NCBI GenBank assembly: GCA_024693845.1
Contig: JAILKJ010000010.1
Coordinates: 1-61,205, forward strand
Length of the DNA: 61,205 nt
Origin: Lachnospiraceae bacterium
Lineage (GTDB): Bacteria; Bacillota; Clostridia; Lachnospirales; Lachnospiraceae
Direction: 5' to 3'
Made by a program: the position numbers and the translations under genes. Shown here piece after piece: positions 35,562 to 44,211 of the stretch (its first letter is position 1; each line of letters begins with the position of its first letter). The notes under the pieces were generated by a model. That model worked only from the letters and a program-made list of their open reading frames with translations, searched no databases and was not told where the DNA came from.

Positions 35562-37603
35562 GCCTGCTCACCTCCCTTCTGACTGTCGGGAAGGAGCTTT
35601 AGCATAACTCTTTCAAAATCTCCTCTGTGGATGGGCTTGGCAACGAAACCGTCAAAGCCCTCCCGCATGAACATTTCCCTGGCTCCGGAAACAACGTTGG
35701 CGGTCAGTACGATCACGATGATGTCCCTGCCGGTTTCCCTGGCGGCCTTGCGGATCTCCTTCATGGCCTCCACTCCGTCCATCTCCGGCATCATATGATC
35801 CATGAATACCACATCGTAGTCTCCGGCGCGATATTTGATGATGGCATCTCTGCCGCTGTCGGCTGTGTCGATCTCCATCTGATAATCCTTGAACAGACCG
35901 GATGCCACCACAAGGTTCATGGGCTCGTCATCCACGATGAGAGCTTTAACCCCCGGGAATACCGGTCTTTCCCCGTTGTTGTAGGATTCCACGCATCCGG
36001 CATTTCGACCCTCGTTTAGGATCTTGATAACGGGATACGCATACAAAGGTTTTGGCATAACCAGCACTTTGCTGCCGGGATTAGGTGAAAAATCCGCAGC
36101 CGCAGATACGGCGACCACGATATCTCCTTTGCTCAGCTCATCAAAGTACTCGGAGTTTTCTTCGTATTCTTCCTGACCCATGAAGATATAGGTTACATCC
36201 AGCTTATCCTGCAGTCGTTCGATGGCCTTGACGGATTCGGCAGGATACAGGGGAACCCGGATACCCGAAGCAAGATTGGATGCCATAACACGGTAAAAGT
36301 CGCGCACTCTGGGTACCTTGTATTTATCCGGTCTTACATGGAACAGGATATCGCCTTCAAAGGAACCGGAAAGGGAAAGACAGGGCTTGGGATCCGTAAC
36401 CTTCTGGGGGATCGTAACGCGCACCGTCGTTCCGCTCTTTTTCTCACTTTCGATCTTAACAAAACCGCCCATTCTGTGGACAAAACCGTAAACGATGAAG
36501 AGTCCCAGACCGATGCCTCCCGAGTTACGGTTTCTCTTCTTGTCGGCCTGATACATTCCCTCCGAGATGGAATGGATGGCACGAAGATCCATACCGATAC
36601 CGGTATCCGTCATTTCAATACACAGGTTCACGCCGTAATCCGTGGGCTCGGAAAACATTCTTACAAAAATACCGCCGTGCTTTGTAAACTTCTCGGCATT
36701 TTCCAGAAGATGCCGGAAGATCTTATGCATTTTTTTGATATCCCCTTTCATCATCAGGGGCACATGGGGATCCAGGTCCACCACCAGCTCAAGACTCTTG
36801 TTGTTATCGATGAGCCTGAAGCAGGTTACCACGTCATTGATCAGAGAGGTACTGATGTACTCCTCTTCTTCCAGCATGATCTTCTGTCTTTTACATTCCG
36901 TATAGTCCTGGATATCCTCGATCTGGTATGCAAGTCTGATACCGGCGTTTTTGATGGCCTCCGCTTCATAACCTACGCTGCGTTTGATCAAAAGGGAGGA
37001 CATACCGTTTACCACATTGACGGGTGTTCGCAGCTCATGGGAGATATTGGAAAGAAAATCCTCCATGTCCGCATCCACTGCTTCCAGCTTTTCATCATTC
37101 TCCTCCACGGCATCACTGAGCTCCCTGCGGTTTGCTATGATCCTAAGGCAGGTAAAGTAGATCAGTGTCTCGATCACGATGTGAAGAATGATCCTGGAAG
37201 TGTTCAGCGAATCGAAAACGACACTTTTCTCTTTGAAGGCAAGCACAAACTGGATGGCCAGCACGATATAAAACTCCGCATAAAACAGGTGGATCATACC
37301 CGCCTGTCCCAGCATGGAAAAGGCTACCATGGCAAGAATGCTCACGATGGAAACATCAAAGAAGCTGGTACCGTGAACACCGTGGAAAAATACCGTCAGT
37401 ACTGCAAACAGCATAAAGAAATACTTCCGCAGTGCATAGTTCGGTCTGTCCAGAAGCTGCATGGCCCAAAGCGTTAGTCCTCCCACAAGGATCAGGGGCG
37501 GTACCCAGAATTCCCATCCCAGCAGATAGCTTTCCAGCACCACTCCCACACATGCCAGTGAGACCAGCAGCAGAATGTATTTTTCGTTCTTGGTCTGATT
37601 CAT
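35558..37603 (-). CDS. Hybrid histidine kinase with pseudo-receiver, 6TM-HisKA-HATPase-(REC-like)-REC
   Basis: 681 residues. Membrane sensor ~8-157. HisKA His189 in SNISHELRTPVNVVNG; HATPase ~245-400 with HLLENAEKFTKHG, MTDTGIGM and GGIGLGLFIVYGF. Residues ~415-535 have receiver-like alternation (DILFHVRPDKYKV, VTYIFMGQEEYEE, KVLVMPKPLYAYPVIKIL, including a Lys-Pro) but lack the acidic pocket and acceptor Asp: a pseudo-receiver. True REC ~553-672, Asp602 in VVFMDHMMPEMDG. No Hpt domain, so it must use an Hpt from a neighbour. Overlaps the DegV-kinase gene by four bases. Confidence 0.93.
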   Translation of the reverse strand: MNQTKNEKYILLLVSLACVGVVLESYLLGWEFWVPPLILVGGLTLWAMQLLDRPNYALRKYFFMLFAVLTVFFHGVHGTSFFDVSIVSILAMVAFSMLGQAGMIHLFYAEFYIVLAIQFVLAFKEKSVVFDSLNTSRIILHIVIETLIYFTCLRIIANRRELSDAVEENDEKLEAVDADMEDFLSNISHELRTPVNVVNGMSSLLIKRSVGYEAEAIKNAGIRLAYQIEDIQDYTECKRQKIMLEEEEYISTSLINDVVTCFRLIDNNKSLELVVDLDPHVPLMMKGDIKKMHKIFRHLLENAEKFTKHGGIFVRMFSEPTDYGVNLCIEMTDTGIGMDLRAIHSISEGMYQADKKRNRNSGGIGLGLFIVYGFVHRMGGFVKIESEKKSGTTVRVTIPQKVTDPKPCLSLSGSFEGDILFHVRPDKYKVPRVRDFYRVMASNLASGIRVPLYPAESVKAIERLQDKLDVTYIFMGQEEYEENSEYFDELSKGDIVVAVSAAADFSPNPGSKVLVMPKPLYAYPVIKILNEGRNAGCVESYNNGERPVFPGVKALIVDDEPMNLVVASGLFKDYQMEIDTADSGRDAIIKYRAGDYDVVFMDHMMPEMDGVEAMKEIRKAARETGRDIIVIVLTANVVSGAREMFMREGFDGFVAKPIHRGDFERVMLKLLPDSQKGGEQA

Positions 37604-37625
37604 GACTAGCTTCCTTCCGGTTTAT

Positions 37626-40409
37626 TTATCTTTCGTCGGCCAGCAGCTCCAAAACGGCATCGTAATCGAACCGGCCGACCTCATCTTTAACCTTTTCATA
37701 AAGCTCTTTGCCGCTTTCCGGGATCCTGTAATCCTCCATCTCATCAAAGATCCCCTCCAGCCTGTCACAGTCCATCTCCTCAGCAGCAGAGCGGATCTCG
37801 GAAAACACGCCTTCCATCAGATCTTCATCCGCCACCGGCCTGTCATCCTCAGCTTCGCCCTTCTCAAACAAAGGTGAGAGCAGCTCCTCAAAGGATACGA
37901 ACTCGCTTAAAAAGCCTTCATGATGGCTGAGGATATAATTGATATTATCCTCCTTGCCTGCCTCCTCCAGCTTCATGGCCTTTTCGCCCAGATCCGTGGC
38001 CCCGATGATCCTGGCCGAGCTCTTAAGGGCGTGCACTTTTATCGTGTAATTCTTATAGTCTTTTTCCTCTATGAACCGCTGAAGTTCCTTCGCCTTTTCA
38101 TCAATGGATTCATAGAACACCTTCAGAAGGGACAGATAGGAATCGGCAGAGCCGCTGTTTTTCATGCCTGCTTCGGCATCGATCATTCCCTTTTCAAGAT
38201 GCTCCAGCATGGCACCTGTCTGCTCATCAAACAGACGCTCCTGTCCGCTTTCCTTTTCCCTGTAGCGGATCACCTTTTCCGCAGGGAGATACTTTATCAT
38301 CATTTCTTCCAGCGCTTCGGGAGAGACCGGCTTGGTCAGGTAATCATCAAAGCCCTCGGCCAGGTATTTTTCCCTGGCTCCCGAGATGGCATTGGCCGTC
38401 AGACAGATCATGGGGGTGTCACTGTTGGGACAGCCCTCGATGGCCTGCATTTCATGCAGAGTACGGATACCGTCTTTTCCCGGCATCATATGATCCAGGA
38501 AGATCATGTCATATTTGGTCTGGCAGGAAAGATCGATCCCTTCGTCGCCGTTGGTGGCCGAGTCGATCTTCACTCCCGTGGTCTTGAGAAGACTCTCAAA
38601 AACCACCACGTTCATGGCATAGTCATCTACCACCAGCACCCTTGCCTGGGGTGCGGCGAACTTCTCTTTGTATTTTTCCCTGCCGTCCACATGGGCCAGA
38701 TATGCCTTCCGGTAATCTCCGATGGGCTCCCATTTGACCACTTCCTGGAGGAGAGTGAAGCCGAAGATTGAACCGTGACCGTAGACGCTGTCAACCTCAA
38801 GGGTGGATCCCATCATATCCAGCAGAGTCTTGGTGATGCTCATGCCGAGCCCCGCCCCCTCGATATTCCGGTTGCGCTCCTGCTCGATCCGTTCAAACTG
38901 CGTGAACAGCTTTTGCATATCCTCTTCCTTGATGCCGATACCGGTATCACGGACAAAAACGCTCAGCAGGATATGATCCGGATCATCTTCCGGTCTTTCG
39001 TGGGTGATGCTTAGGGAAACGCTTCCTTCCTCCGTATATTTGACGGCATTGGTCAGGATATTGGTCACCACCTGTTTGATGCGGATCTCGTCGCCGAAAA
39101 GCAGCTTCGGAATCTGCTCGTCAATATCCAGGTTCAGCTTCAGGCCCTTTTCATCCACCCGGGCCTGTGTCATATTCACCAGATCGTTGATCACGGAGGA
39201 AAGATCATATTCCACGGGTATGATCTCGATCTTGCCGGCTTCGATCTTGGAAAAATCCAGAATATCATTCACAAGACTCAGAAGATTCCTGCCCGCCGTC
39301 CGGATATTCTCCGCATAGGACCGGGTATTTCTCTCCTGCGTCTCCCGCAGGATCATTTCATTCATGCCAAGCACAGCGTTGATGGGGGTGCGGATCTCAT
39401 GGGACATATTGGAAAGAAAGGTGGATTTGGCTTCATTGGCTGCCACTGCTCTGGCAGACATCCGCAGGTAACGGTTGGATCTGGCCATGATCACGCCGAC
39501 GAGCAGTACCGTAGCGAGCACAAAGGCGATGGTAGCTGCCAGCATCAGAAGCAGAGAGCGAAACACGCCGGTGGCATCCTTAACGGATACGCAGTGCCAG
39601 CCGTTACGGATCTCTTCCGCATAGACGATATAATGCTTTCCTTCATAGACAAATTCAAAATTACTGGAATCCTGATCCTTCAGTTTTTCGGCAAGAATTG
39701 CTCCTACCGTGTCTTTTTCGTTGCCGTAGTTTTTGCCGATCTCTCCTGTGTCGGAGTGAGCCACCACCACAGATTCGTCGTTCAGGATCATCTCTATATC
39801 CGAGTTACCGCTGGTAACGGCATCCTCTGTCAGCTTCTGGATCTGATCCAGGGAGACATCCACGGAGATCACGCTGACGTCGTCCTTCAGGGTCTTTCCC
39901 AGAGCAAGCATGGTATTGCCCGTCTGCACATCGATATACGGATCCAGGATCGTGAGTTCCCCCGCGCCTTCCATGGCTCTTGTATACCAGGGACGTGCCG
40001 TGGCATCATATCCTTCCGGTGGCTCCCAGCCGGTCCCGCTGAAAAACCTGCCGTTGATATAGCCGTAAAGACCGGTGGAATTCTCCAGCACGGCGCTTCG
40101 GATCGCCGTGGACTGACCCACCAGAAAATCCTGGATCTCCTCATCGGTTCTGCGTTCCTCCAGCATTTCATCCAAGGTATAGGCTGCCAGTTTAACGGAG
40201 TCGATGTTGGTGGAAAGATATTTGTCCACCTGATCTGCCGCATCCTTTGCCGTCAGCTCACCCTCATGGATGATGTTCTTCCGGTCCGCATTGTAAAGCA
40301 TACTGTAATACATTATGATGATGCCCACGAAAAACACGATCACGTGTATCGTCATAATGATGTTTCTATTTGCGAGACGTTTAGTTTCTCTTTGGTATTC
40401 TTCGTTCAT
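37626..40409 (-). CDS. Hybrid histidine kinase, dCache-HisKA-HATPase-REC-Hpt
   Basis: 927 residues. Membrane helix ~18-38. Extracytoplasmic double-Cache sensor ~45-280 (ATARPWYTRAMEGAG, DPYIDVQTGNTMLALGKTL, ISVDVSLDQIQKL). Second helix ~284-308. HisKA His337 in NMSHEIRTPINAVLG, HATPase to ~550, REC ~590-705 with Asp639 in MIFLDHMMPGKDG, Hpt ~740-840 with His793 in YTIKVHALKSSARIIG. The GAGLGMSI G-box replaces the usual GTGLGLSI. First gene of the eight-gene minus-strand set; its ribosome site is weak. Confidence 0.95.
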   Translation of the reverse strand: MNEEYQRETKRLANRNIIMTIHVIVFFVGIIIMYYSMLYNADRKNIIHEGELTAKDAADQVDKYLSTNIDSVKLAAYTLDEMLEERRTDEEIQDFLVGQSTAIRSAVLENSTGLYGYINGRFFSGTGWEPPEGYDATARPWYTRAMEGAGELTILDPYIDVQTGNTMLALGKTLKDDVSVISVDVSLDQIQKLTEDAVTSGNSDIEMILNDESVVVAHSDTGEIGKNYGNEKDTVGAILAEKLKDQDSSNFEFVYEGKHYIVYAEEIRNGWHCVSVKDATGVFRSLLLMLAATIAFVLATVLLVGVIMARSNRYLRMSARAVAANEAKSTFLSNMSHEIRTPINAVLGMNEMILRETQERNTRSYAENIRTAGRNLLSLVNDILDFSKIEAGKIEIIPVEYDLSSVINDLVNMTQARVDEKGLKLNLDIDEQIPKLLFGDEIRIKQVVTNILTNAVKYTEEGSVSLSITHERPEDDPDHILLSVFVRDTGIGIKEEDMQKLFTQFERIEQERNRNIEGAGLGMSITKTLLDMMGSTLEVDSVYGHGSIFGFTLLQEVVKWEPIGDYRKAYLAHVDGREKYKEKFAAPQARVLVVDDYAMNVVVFESLLKTTGVKIDSATNGDEGIDLSCQTKYDMIFLDHMMPGKDGIRTLHEMQAIEGCPNSDTPMICLTANAISGAREKYLAEGFDDYLTKPVSPEALEEMMIKYLPAEKVIRYREKESGQERLFDEQTGAMLEHLEKGMIDAEAGMKNSGSADSYLSLLKVFYESIDEKAKELQRFIEEKDYKNYTIKVHALKSSARIIGATDLGEKAMKLEEAGKEDNINYILSHHEGFLSEFVSFEELLSPLFEKGEAEDDRPVADEDLMEGVFSEIRSAAEEMDCDRLEGIFDEMEDYRIPESGKELYEKVKDEVGRFDYDAVLELLADER

Positions 40410-40414
40410 TTCTC

Positions 40415-40465
40415 TTAAATCTCTGCCGCGTCTTTAAGCGCTTCCGGGATCCTGTCCTCGATCTT
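40415..40465 (-). other. Possible short upstream ORF before the dCache kinase
   Basis: On the minus strand an open frame reads LKIEDRIPEALKDAAEI from a TTG and stops with TAA five bases before the kinase ATG at 40409. The frame stays open further upstream (YDGLRVAT) without an ATG. The kinase start has only AGAG-type complementarity, so coupling to this frame is possible. It may equally be the worn 3' end of a lost gene. No family recognised. Confidence 0.25.
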
Positions 40466-40497
40466 CAATGTAGCGACTCTAAGCCCATCGTAAAAAA

Positions 40498-40526
40498 ATT
40501 ATATCTTATTAAAGGGGTTCGGTAAA
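40498..40526 (-). promoter_or_regulatory. Sigma-A promoter of the phosphorelay/c-di-GMP operon
   Basis: Minus-strand TTTACC (40521-40526), 17-base spacer, perfect TATAAT (40498-40503). It points into the dCache kinase gene, leaving a leader of ~80 bases. Because the eight downstream genes have gaps of 24 bases or less, this may drive the whole ~17-kb unit. Confidence 0.75.
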
Positions 40527-40553
40527 GATTATTTGGCATGAACACAGGGTTTT

Positions 40554-40585
40554 TTGTGGATAAATACAGGCTTTCGGTATATAAT
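40554..40585 (+). promoter_or_regulatory. Candidate promoter of the CHASE-GGDEF operon
   Basis: GGTATATAATG provides -10 choices TATATA (40578-40583) or TATAAT (40580-40585), with TTGTGG (40554-40559) 18 or 20 bases upstream. The -35 is poor. It lies 39 bases before the start at 40624 and back-to-back with the operon promoter on the other strand. Confidence 0.5.
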
Positions 40586-40623
40586 GTCTAATATATTTGA
40601 AACATAATAGGGAGCGATACCTG

Positions 40624-41994
40624 ATGGAAAAAAAACAGGAAAACAAATATCATTTCTATAGAGGCGGAAAGATAGCCCTCACAGCTACTCTCATCAGCTT
40701 TTTTCTGCTTATGTTCCTGTATTGTCTGTTTCTGTATAACGAGATATCCGATAAGAAGGAACGATACGGTTATATCGCCCGGAATGAGGCCGAGCATGTG
40801 TCCACCATCATTGACTGCGTCATGGCCAGGACAAACACGCTAAAAGCCATGGTACAGGATCACAACGGAGATACCTCCTGGTTCAACAATGTGGCGGAGG
40901 ATATATATATTGCCGTACAGGAGGAAACCGGTGTTTCCCTTAAGAATTTTGCTATCGCACCAAATGGTGTGGTAACGAACGTTTATCCACTTCCGGGTAA
41001 CGAGAGCCTGGTAGGTTTCGACTTTCTGGACACCACCCGGGAAGGAAACGAAGAGGCAAAAGAGGCCTATGAAAAGGGCCGCACCATATTAACGAATCCC
41101 TTTAAGCTGATCCAAGGCGATATCGGAATGGGCGGCAGAGCCCCTGTCATCATAAAAGACGGAGACAAAGAGTCTCTCTGGGGCCTGGTAACAGTCACCA
41201 TCGATTTTGAAAACCTGATCGAAGTATTAGCACTGGATAACCTGCAGGGCATGGGCGTAGATTTCAGATTGTCCTGTGTAGAGGCGGACGGCAGCACACA
41301 GACCATATATGAGTTGGGCGATCCCGGAAATGATACCGTAAAAGCACCTTTTAATGTACGTAATCTGACCTGGGTCATCGAAGTAGCTCCCACCAATGGC
41401 TGGATCTCGGTATGGCGAATAGCGATAGGGATCTTCTTTATCCTGGTCATTTCCGGATTTATCGGCACATTTGCCAGTATGCTGGCACGGCTCAGAACGA
41501 GTAACGCTTTGCTGGAGCAGCTCTCCTACCAGGATGGTCTTACGGGCTGTGGAAATCGCAGGGCATATGAAGACAAGATCCATGAACTGACCCGGGACGG
41601 TATGGCTGAGGATCTGGTGTATGTATCGGCGGACGTAAACGGACTGAAGCACGTCAACGATACCCAGGGCCACCTGGCAGGCGATGAACTGCTTGTGGGC
41701 GCCACCGTCATCATGCAAAAGATCTTCGGTCCCCTGGGCGACGTGTACCGGATCGGTGGCGATGAGTTCGCCGCATTGATAAAGACTGATGACGCAAAGA
41801 TCACGCAGCTTAAGGAGGATCTGACACAGGCGGAAAACAGCTGGAAGGGTAATACAGTAAAGAAGCTGTCCTTCTCCATCGGATTTGCCACCCACCGGGA
41901 ATTCCCGGGAGAGCCTGTCGAAACCCTGATCCTGACGGCAGACAGAAGAATGTATTCGGAAAAACGCAAATACCATGAGGCACACCCGATGTAA
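40624..41994 (+). CDS. CHASE-domain diguanylate cyclase
   Basis: 456 residues from the ATG at 40624 (GGGAG at ~8 bases); a TTG at 40597 is less likely. Membrane helix ~20-40. CHASE sensor ~60-255 (FAIAPNGVVTNVYPLPGNES, GFDFLDTTREG, GRAPVIIKDG). Second helix ~265-290. GGDEF ~305-456 with VSADVNGLKHVNDTQGHLAGD and YRIGGDEFAALI. Active-site residues intact; no RxxD precedes GGDEF, so no I-site. It should convert an external, perhaps sugar-like, signal into c-di-GMP. Only 15 bases separate it from the fructokinase gene. Confidence 0.93.
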   Translation: MEKKQENKYHFYRGGKIALTATLISFFLLMFLYCLFLYNEISDKKERYGYIARNEAEHVSTIIDCVMARTNTLKAMVQDHNGDTSWFNNVAEDIYIAVQEETGVSLKNFAIAPNGVVTNVYPLPGNESLVGFDFLDTTREGNEEAKEAYEKGRTILTNPFKLIQGDIGMGGRAPVIIKDGDKESLWGLVTVTIDFENLIEVLALDNLQGMGVDFRLSCVEADGSTQTIYELGDPGNDTVKAPFNVRNLTWVIEVAPTNGWISVWRIAIGIFFILVISGFIGTFASMLARLRTSNALLEQLSYQDGLTGCGNRRAYEDKIHELTRDGMAEDLVYVSADVNGLKHVNDTQGHLAGDELLVGATVIMQKIFGPLGDVYRIGGDEFAALIKTDDAKITQLKEDLTQAENSWKGNTVKKLSFSIGFATHREFPGEPVETLILTADRRMYSEKRKYHEAHPM

Positions 41995-42009
41995 AGGGAG
42001 GATTAACGG

Positions 42010-42936
42010 ATGAGTTTGCTTTGCGTAGGCGAAATGCTGATAGATTTCACACCCCTGTTCGGCATGCGGGATTCCTATACGGCCAATCCCGGCGGAGCAC
42101 CGGCCAATGTGGCTGTCTGTGCCGCCAGAAGCGGCGTCAAAGCCGGATTTCTCGGCAAGATGGGAAATGACGATTTCGGAAAAATGCTGGCCGGAGTTCT
42201 TAACAAAGAAGGGGTAGAAATGCTCGTCCCGGAACTTACGGATGAAGCTACCACCACCCTTGCTTTTGTTACGCTGGATATTTCCGGAGACCGCTCCTTC
42301 ACCTTTGCCCGTAAGCCCGGAGCGGATCTGTTGCTTAGCGAAGACGATGTGGAAAAAGTGGACTTTTCCCAATGGACCTTCCTTCACGCCGGTTCCGTCA
42401 GCCAGTCGGGACTTCCGGAGAGGGATGCCGTTCTGCTCGCCCTTCAAAAGGCAAAGGATAAGGGCCTGATCGTAAGCTTTGATATCAATTACAGAGACAA
42501 GATCTGGAGTGTGGAAGATTGTAAAAAAGAGGTGGACAGGGTCCTTCCCTATGTAGACCTTCTGAAGTTCTCGGAGGAAGAGCTTGTCTTTGTGGGCGGA
42601 GAAGATGGACTTGCCGATACCATGGAAAAATACGGGATCAAGGTAACGGTCATGACCCGGGGAAAAGACGGTGCCCGGATTTTTTACAAAGGAGATACCA
42701 TTGATATAGACCCCCTGCAGGTACGTCCCATCGATACAACCGCCGCCGGCGATGCTTTCTGGGGCGGATTCCTTGCCAGCCTGCTGCAAAACGATGTAAG
42801 TAAGCTGAGCGATCTTACGCCTGAGATCCTGGAGAAGGCCGGCAGGTACGGATCGGTGGCCGGAGGTCTCTGCGTGCAGAAGCCCGGCGGGATCCCCGCT
42901 CTTCCCACCAAAGAACAAATAGAGAGGCTGCTCTGA
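42010..42936 (+). CDS. scrK: Fructokinase (PfkB/ribokinase family)
   Basis: 308 residues. N-terminal LLCVGEMLIDFTP, GGAPANVAVCAARSG (PfkB signature 1), FDINYRDKIW, and signature 2 DTTAAGDAFWGGFLASLL with the catalytic Asp. The GEMLIDF/GGAPANVA pattern is that of fructokinases forming fructose-6-phosphate with ATP. The next gene encodes an AGE-family isomerase that could supply fructose from mannose, which supports the assignment. Gene symbol by family resemblance only. GGAGG precedes the ATG. Confidence 0.9.
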   Translation: MSLLCVGEMLIDFTPLFGMRDSYTANPGGAPANVAVCAARSGVKAGFLGKMGNDDFGKMLAGVLNKEGVEMLVPELTDEATTTLAFVTLDISGDRSFTFARKPGADLLLSEDDVEKVDFSQWTFLHAGSVSQSGLPERDAVLLALQKAKDKGLIVSFDINYRDKIWSVEDCKKEVDRVLPYVDLLKFSEEELVFVGGEDGLADTMEKYGIKVTVMTRGKDGARIFYKGDTIDIDPLQVRPIDTTAAGDAFWGGFLASLLQNDVSKLSDLTPEILEKAGRYGSVAGGLCVQKPGGIPALPTKEQIERLL

Positions 42937-42937
42937 T

Positions 42938-44200
42938 ATGGGTATGGAAAGACGAAAATACCAACTGGATACGGATGAAAACAAAGCGTTTTTGCGCGAA
43001 GGCGCCAAAGCGCTTCTTGTTTTCGGAGACCGATTCCCCTCGCCGGGCGGCTCAAGTTACTATCTCGGAGATGACGGGGCGCCCCTGACAGACAGGGCCC
43101 GTGAAACCTGGATCACTGCCCGGATGGTGCATGTCTACAGCATTGGTGCCATGATGGGATATGAGGGCGCCGCGCTTCTTGCCGGAAAAGGTTTGCAGGG
43201 GCTGACCGGCGAACTTCATGATGAGCGGGGCGGCTGGTTTGCCGGACTGACAAAAGACGGTAAGATCCTTCCCGGGAAGCAGTGCTATGCCCACGCCTTT
43301 GTGATCCTGGCGACATGCAGTGCTCATCTGGCAGGACTCCCCGAGGCGGAAGAGTTGCTTTCCGAAGCTCTGGAAACCTATGATCGTTACTTCTGGAATG
43401 AGGAGGAGGGAATGGCCGCAGATCTTTGGGATACCGGCTTCACCTGTCTTGATCCCTACCGGGGACTGAATGCCAACATGCATTCCGTAGAAGCCTTTCT
43501 GGCGGTGGCGGATGCCCTGGGGAATGATACCTATCGAAGCCGCGCCGGAAGGATCATCCACCGGGTGCTTGAGTGGGCGGCGGAAAAAAGCTACCGGATA
43601 CCGGAGCATTTTTCCGACAGATGGGAGCCCCAATATGAATTGAACAAAGACCGCCCCGATGATCCCTTCAAGCCCTATGGCGCCACGCCGGGACACGGGA
43701 TGGAATGGGCAAGACTCATCACTCAATGGGCCCTCTCCACCTATCCGGAGAAGGCAGCGGATCCCGATGCGACGGAGAAATGCAGGCATTACATCACCGA
43801 GGCCTGCCGGCTTTTTGACCGGGCCTTCGCCGATGCCTGGAGTGCCGACGGAGCGGAGGGTTTTGTCTATACCACGGACTGGAACGGGAAACCCGTGGTA
43901 CGGGACCGGATGCACTGGACCCTGGCCGAGGCCATCAATACATCGGCGGTTCTGTATCGCGTAACCGGATCAAAAAAGTATGCAGAGGCTTACGAAAGAT
44001 TCCTGACATATCTGGATACATCAGTGCTGGACCATGGCTGCGGCTCCTGGTATCATCAGCTGGATGAGCATAATGAAGTCAAAGGGACGGTGTGGCCCGG
44101 AAAACCGGATCTGTATCACGCCTTCCAGGCGATGCTCATTCCCTACCATAAAGCGGATGTATCCATCGCAGCGCAGTTTGCAGATCCGAAGGAAATATAA
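42938..44200 (+). CDS. AGE-family sugar epimerase/isomerase (mannose isomerase/YihS-like)
   Basis: 420 residues, (alpha/alpha)6-barrel family that interconverts aldoses and ketoses or epimerises at C2. Motifs: RMVHVYSIGAMMG, GGWFAG, CYAHAFVILA, NANMHSVEAFLAVADA, PYGATPGHGMEWARLITQWA and KGTVWPGKPDLYHAFQAML, with the His residues expected at the active site. The PYG.TPGH..EW element is shared by mannose isomerase and the sulfoquinovose isomerase YihS. Next to a fructokinase, mannose to fructose is the simplest reading. It starts one base after the fructokinase stop, so the two are coupled. Confidence 0.88.
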   Translation: MGMERRKYQLDTDENKAFLREGAKALLVFGDRFPSPGGSSYYLGDDGAPLTDRARETWITARMVHVYSIGAMMGYEGAALLAGKGLQGLTGELHDERGGWFAGLTKDGKILPGKQCYAHAFVILATCSAHLAGLPEAEELLSEALETYDRYFWNEEEGMAADLWDTGFTCLDPYRGLNANMHSVEAFLAVADALGNDTYRSRAGRIIHRVLEWAAEKSYRIPEHFSDRWEPQYELNKDRPDDPFKPYGATPGHGMEWARLITQWALSTYPEKAADPDATEKCRHYITEACRLFDRAFADAWSADGAEGFVYTTDWNGKPVVRDRMHWTLAEAINTSAVLYRVTGSKKYAEAYERFLTYLDTSVLDHGCGSWYHQLDEHNEVKGTVWPGKPDLYHAFQAMLIPYHKADVSIAAQFADPKEI

Positions 44201-44211
44201 GTTAACCTGAT

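Noticed and set aside
40531-40560. TGGCATGAACACAGG as a sigma-54 promoter
   Set aside because: It lacks the TGGCAC-N5-TTGCA spacing and the conserved GC element.
42938-44200. Sulfoquinovose isomerase (YihS) as a firm name for the AGE-family gene
   Set aside because: The shared PYG.TPGH motif does not separate mannose from sulfoquinovose isomerases, and no other sulfoquinovose genes are nearby. The fructokinase neighbour favours mannose/fructose.
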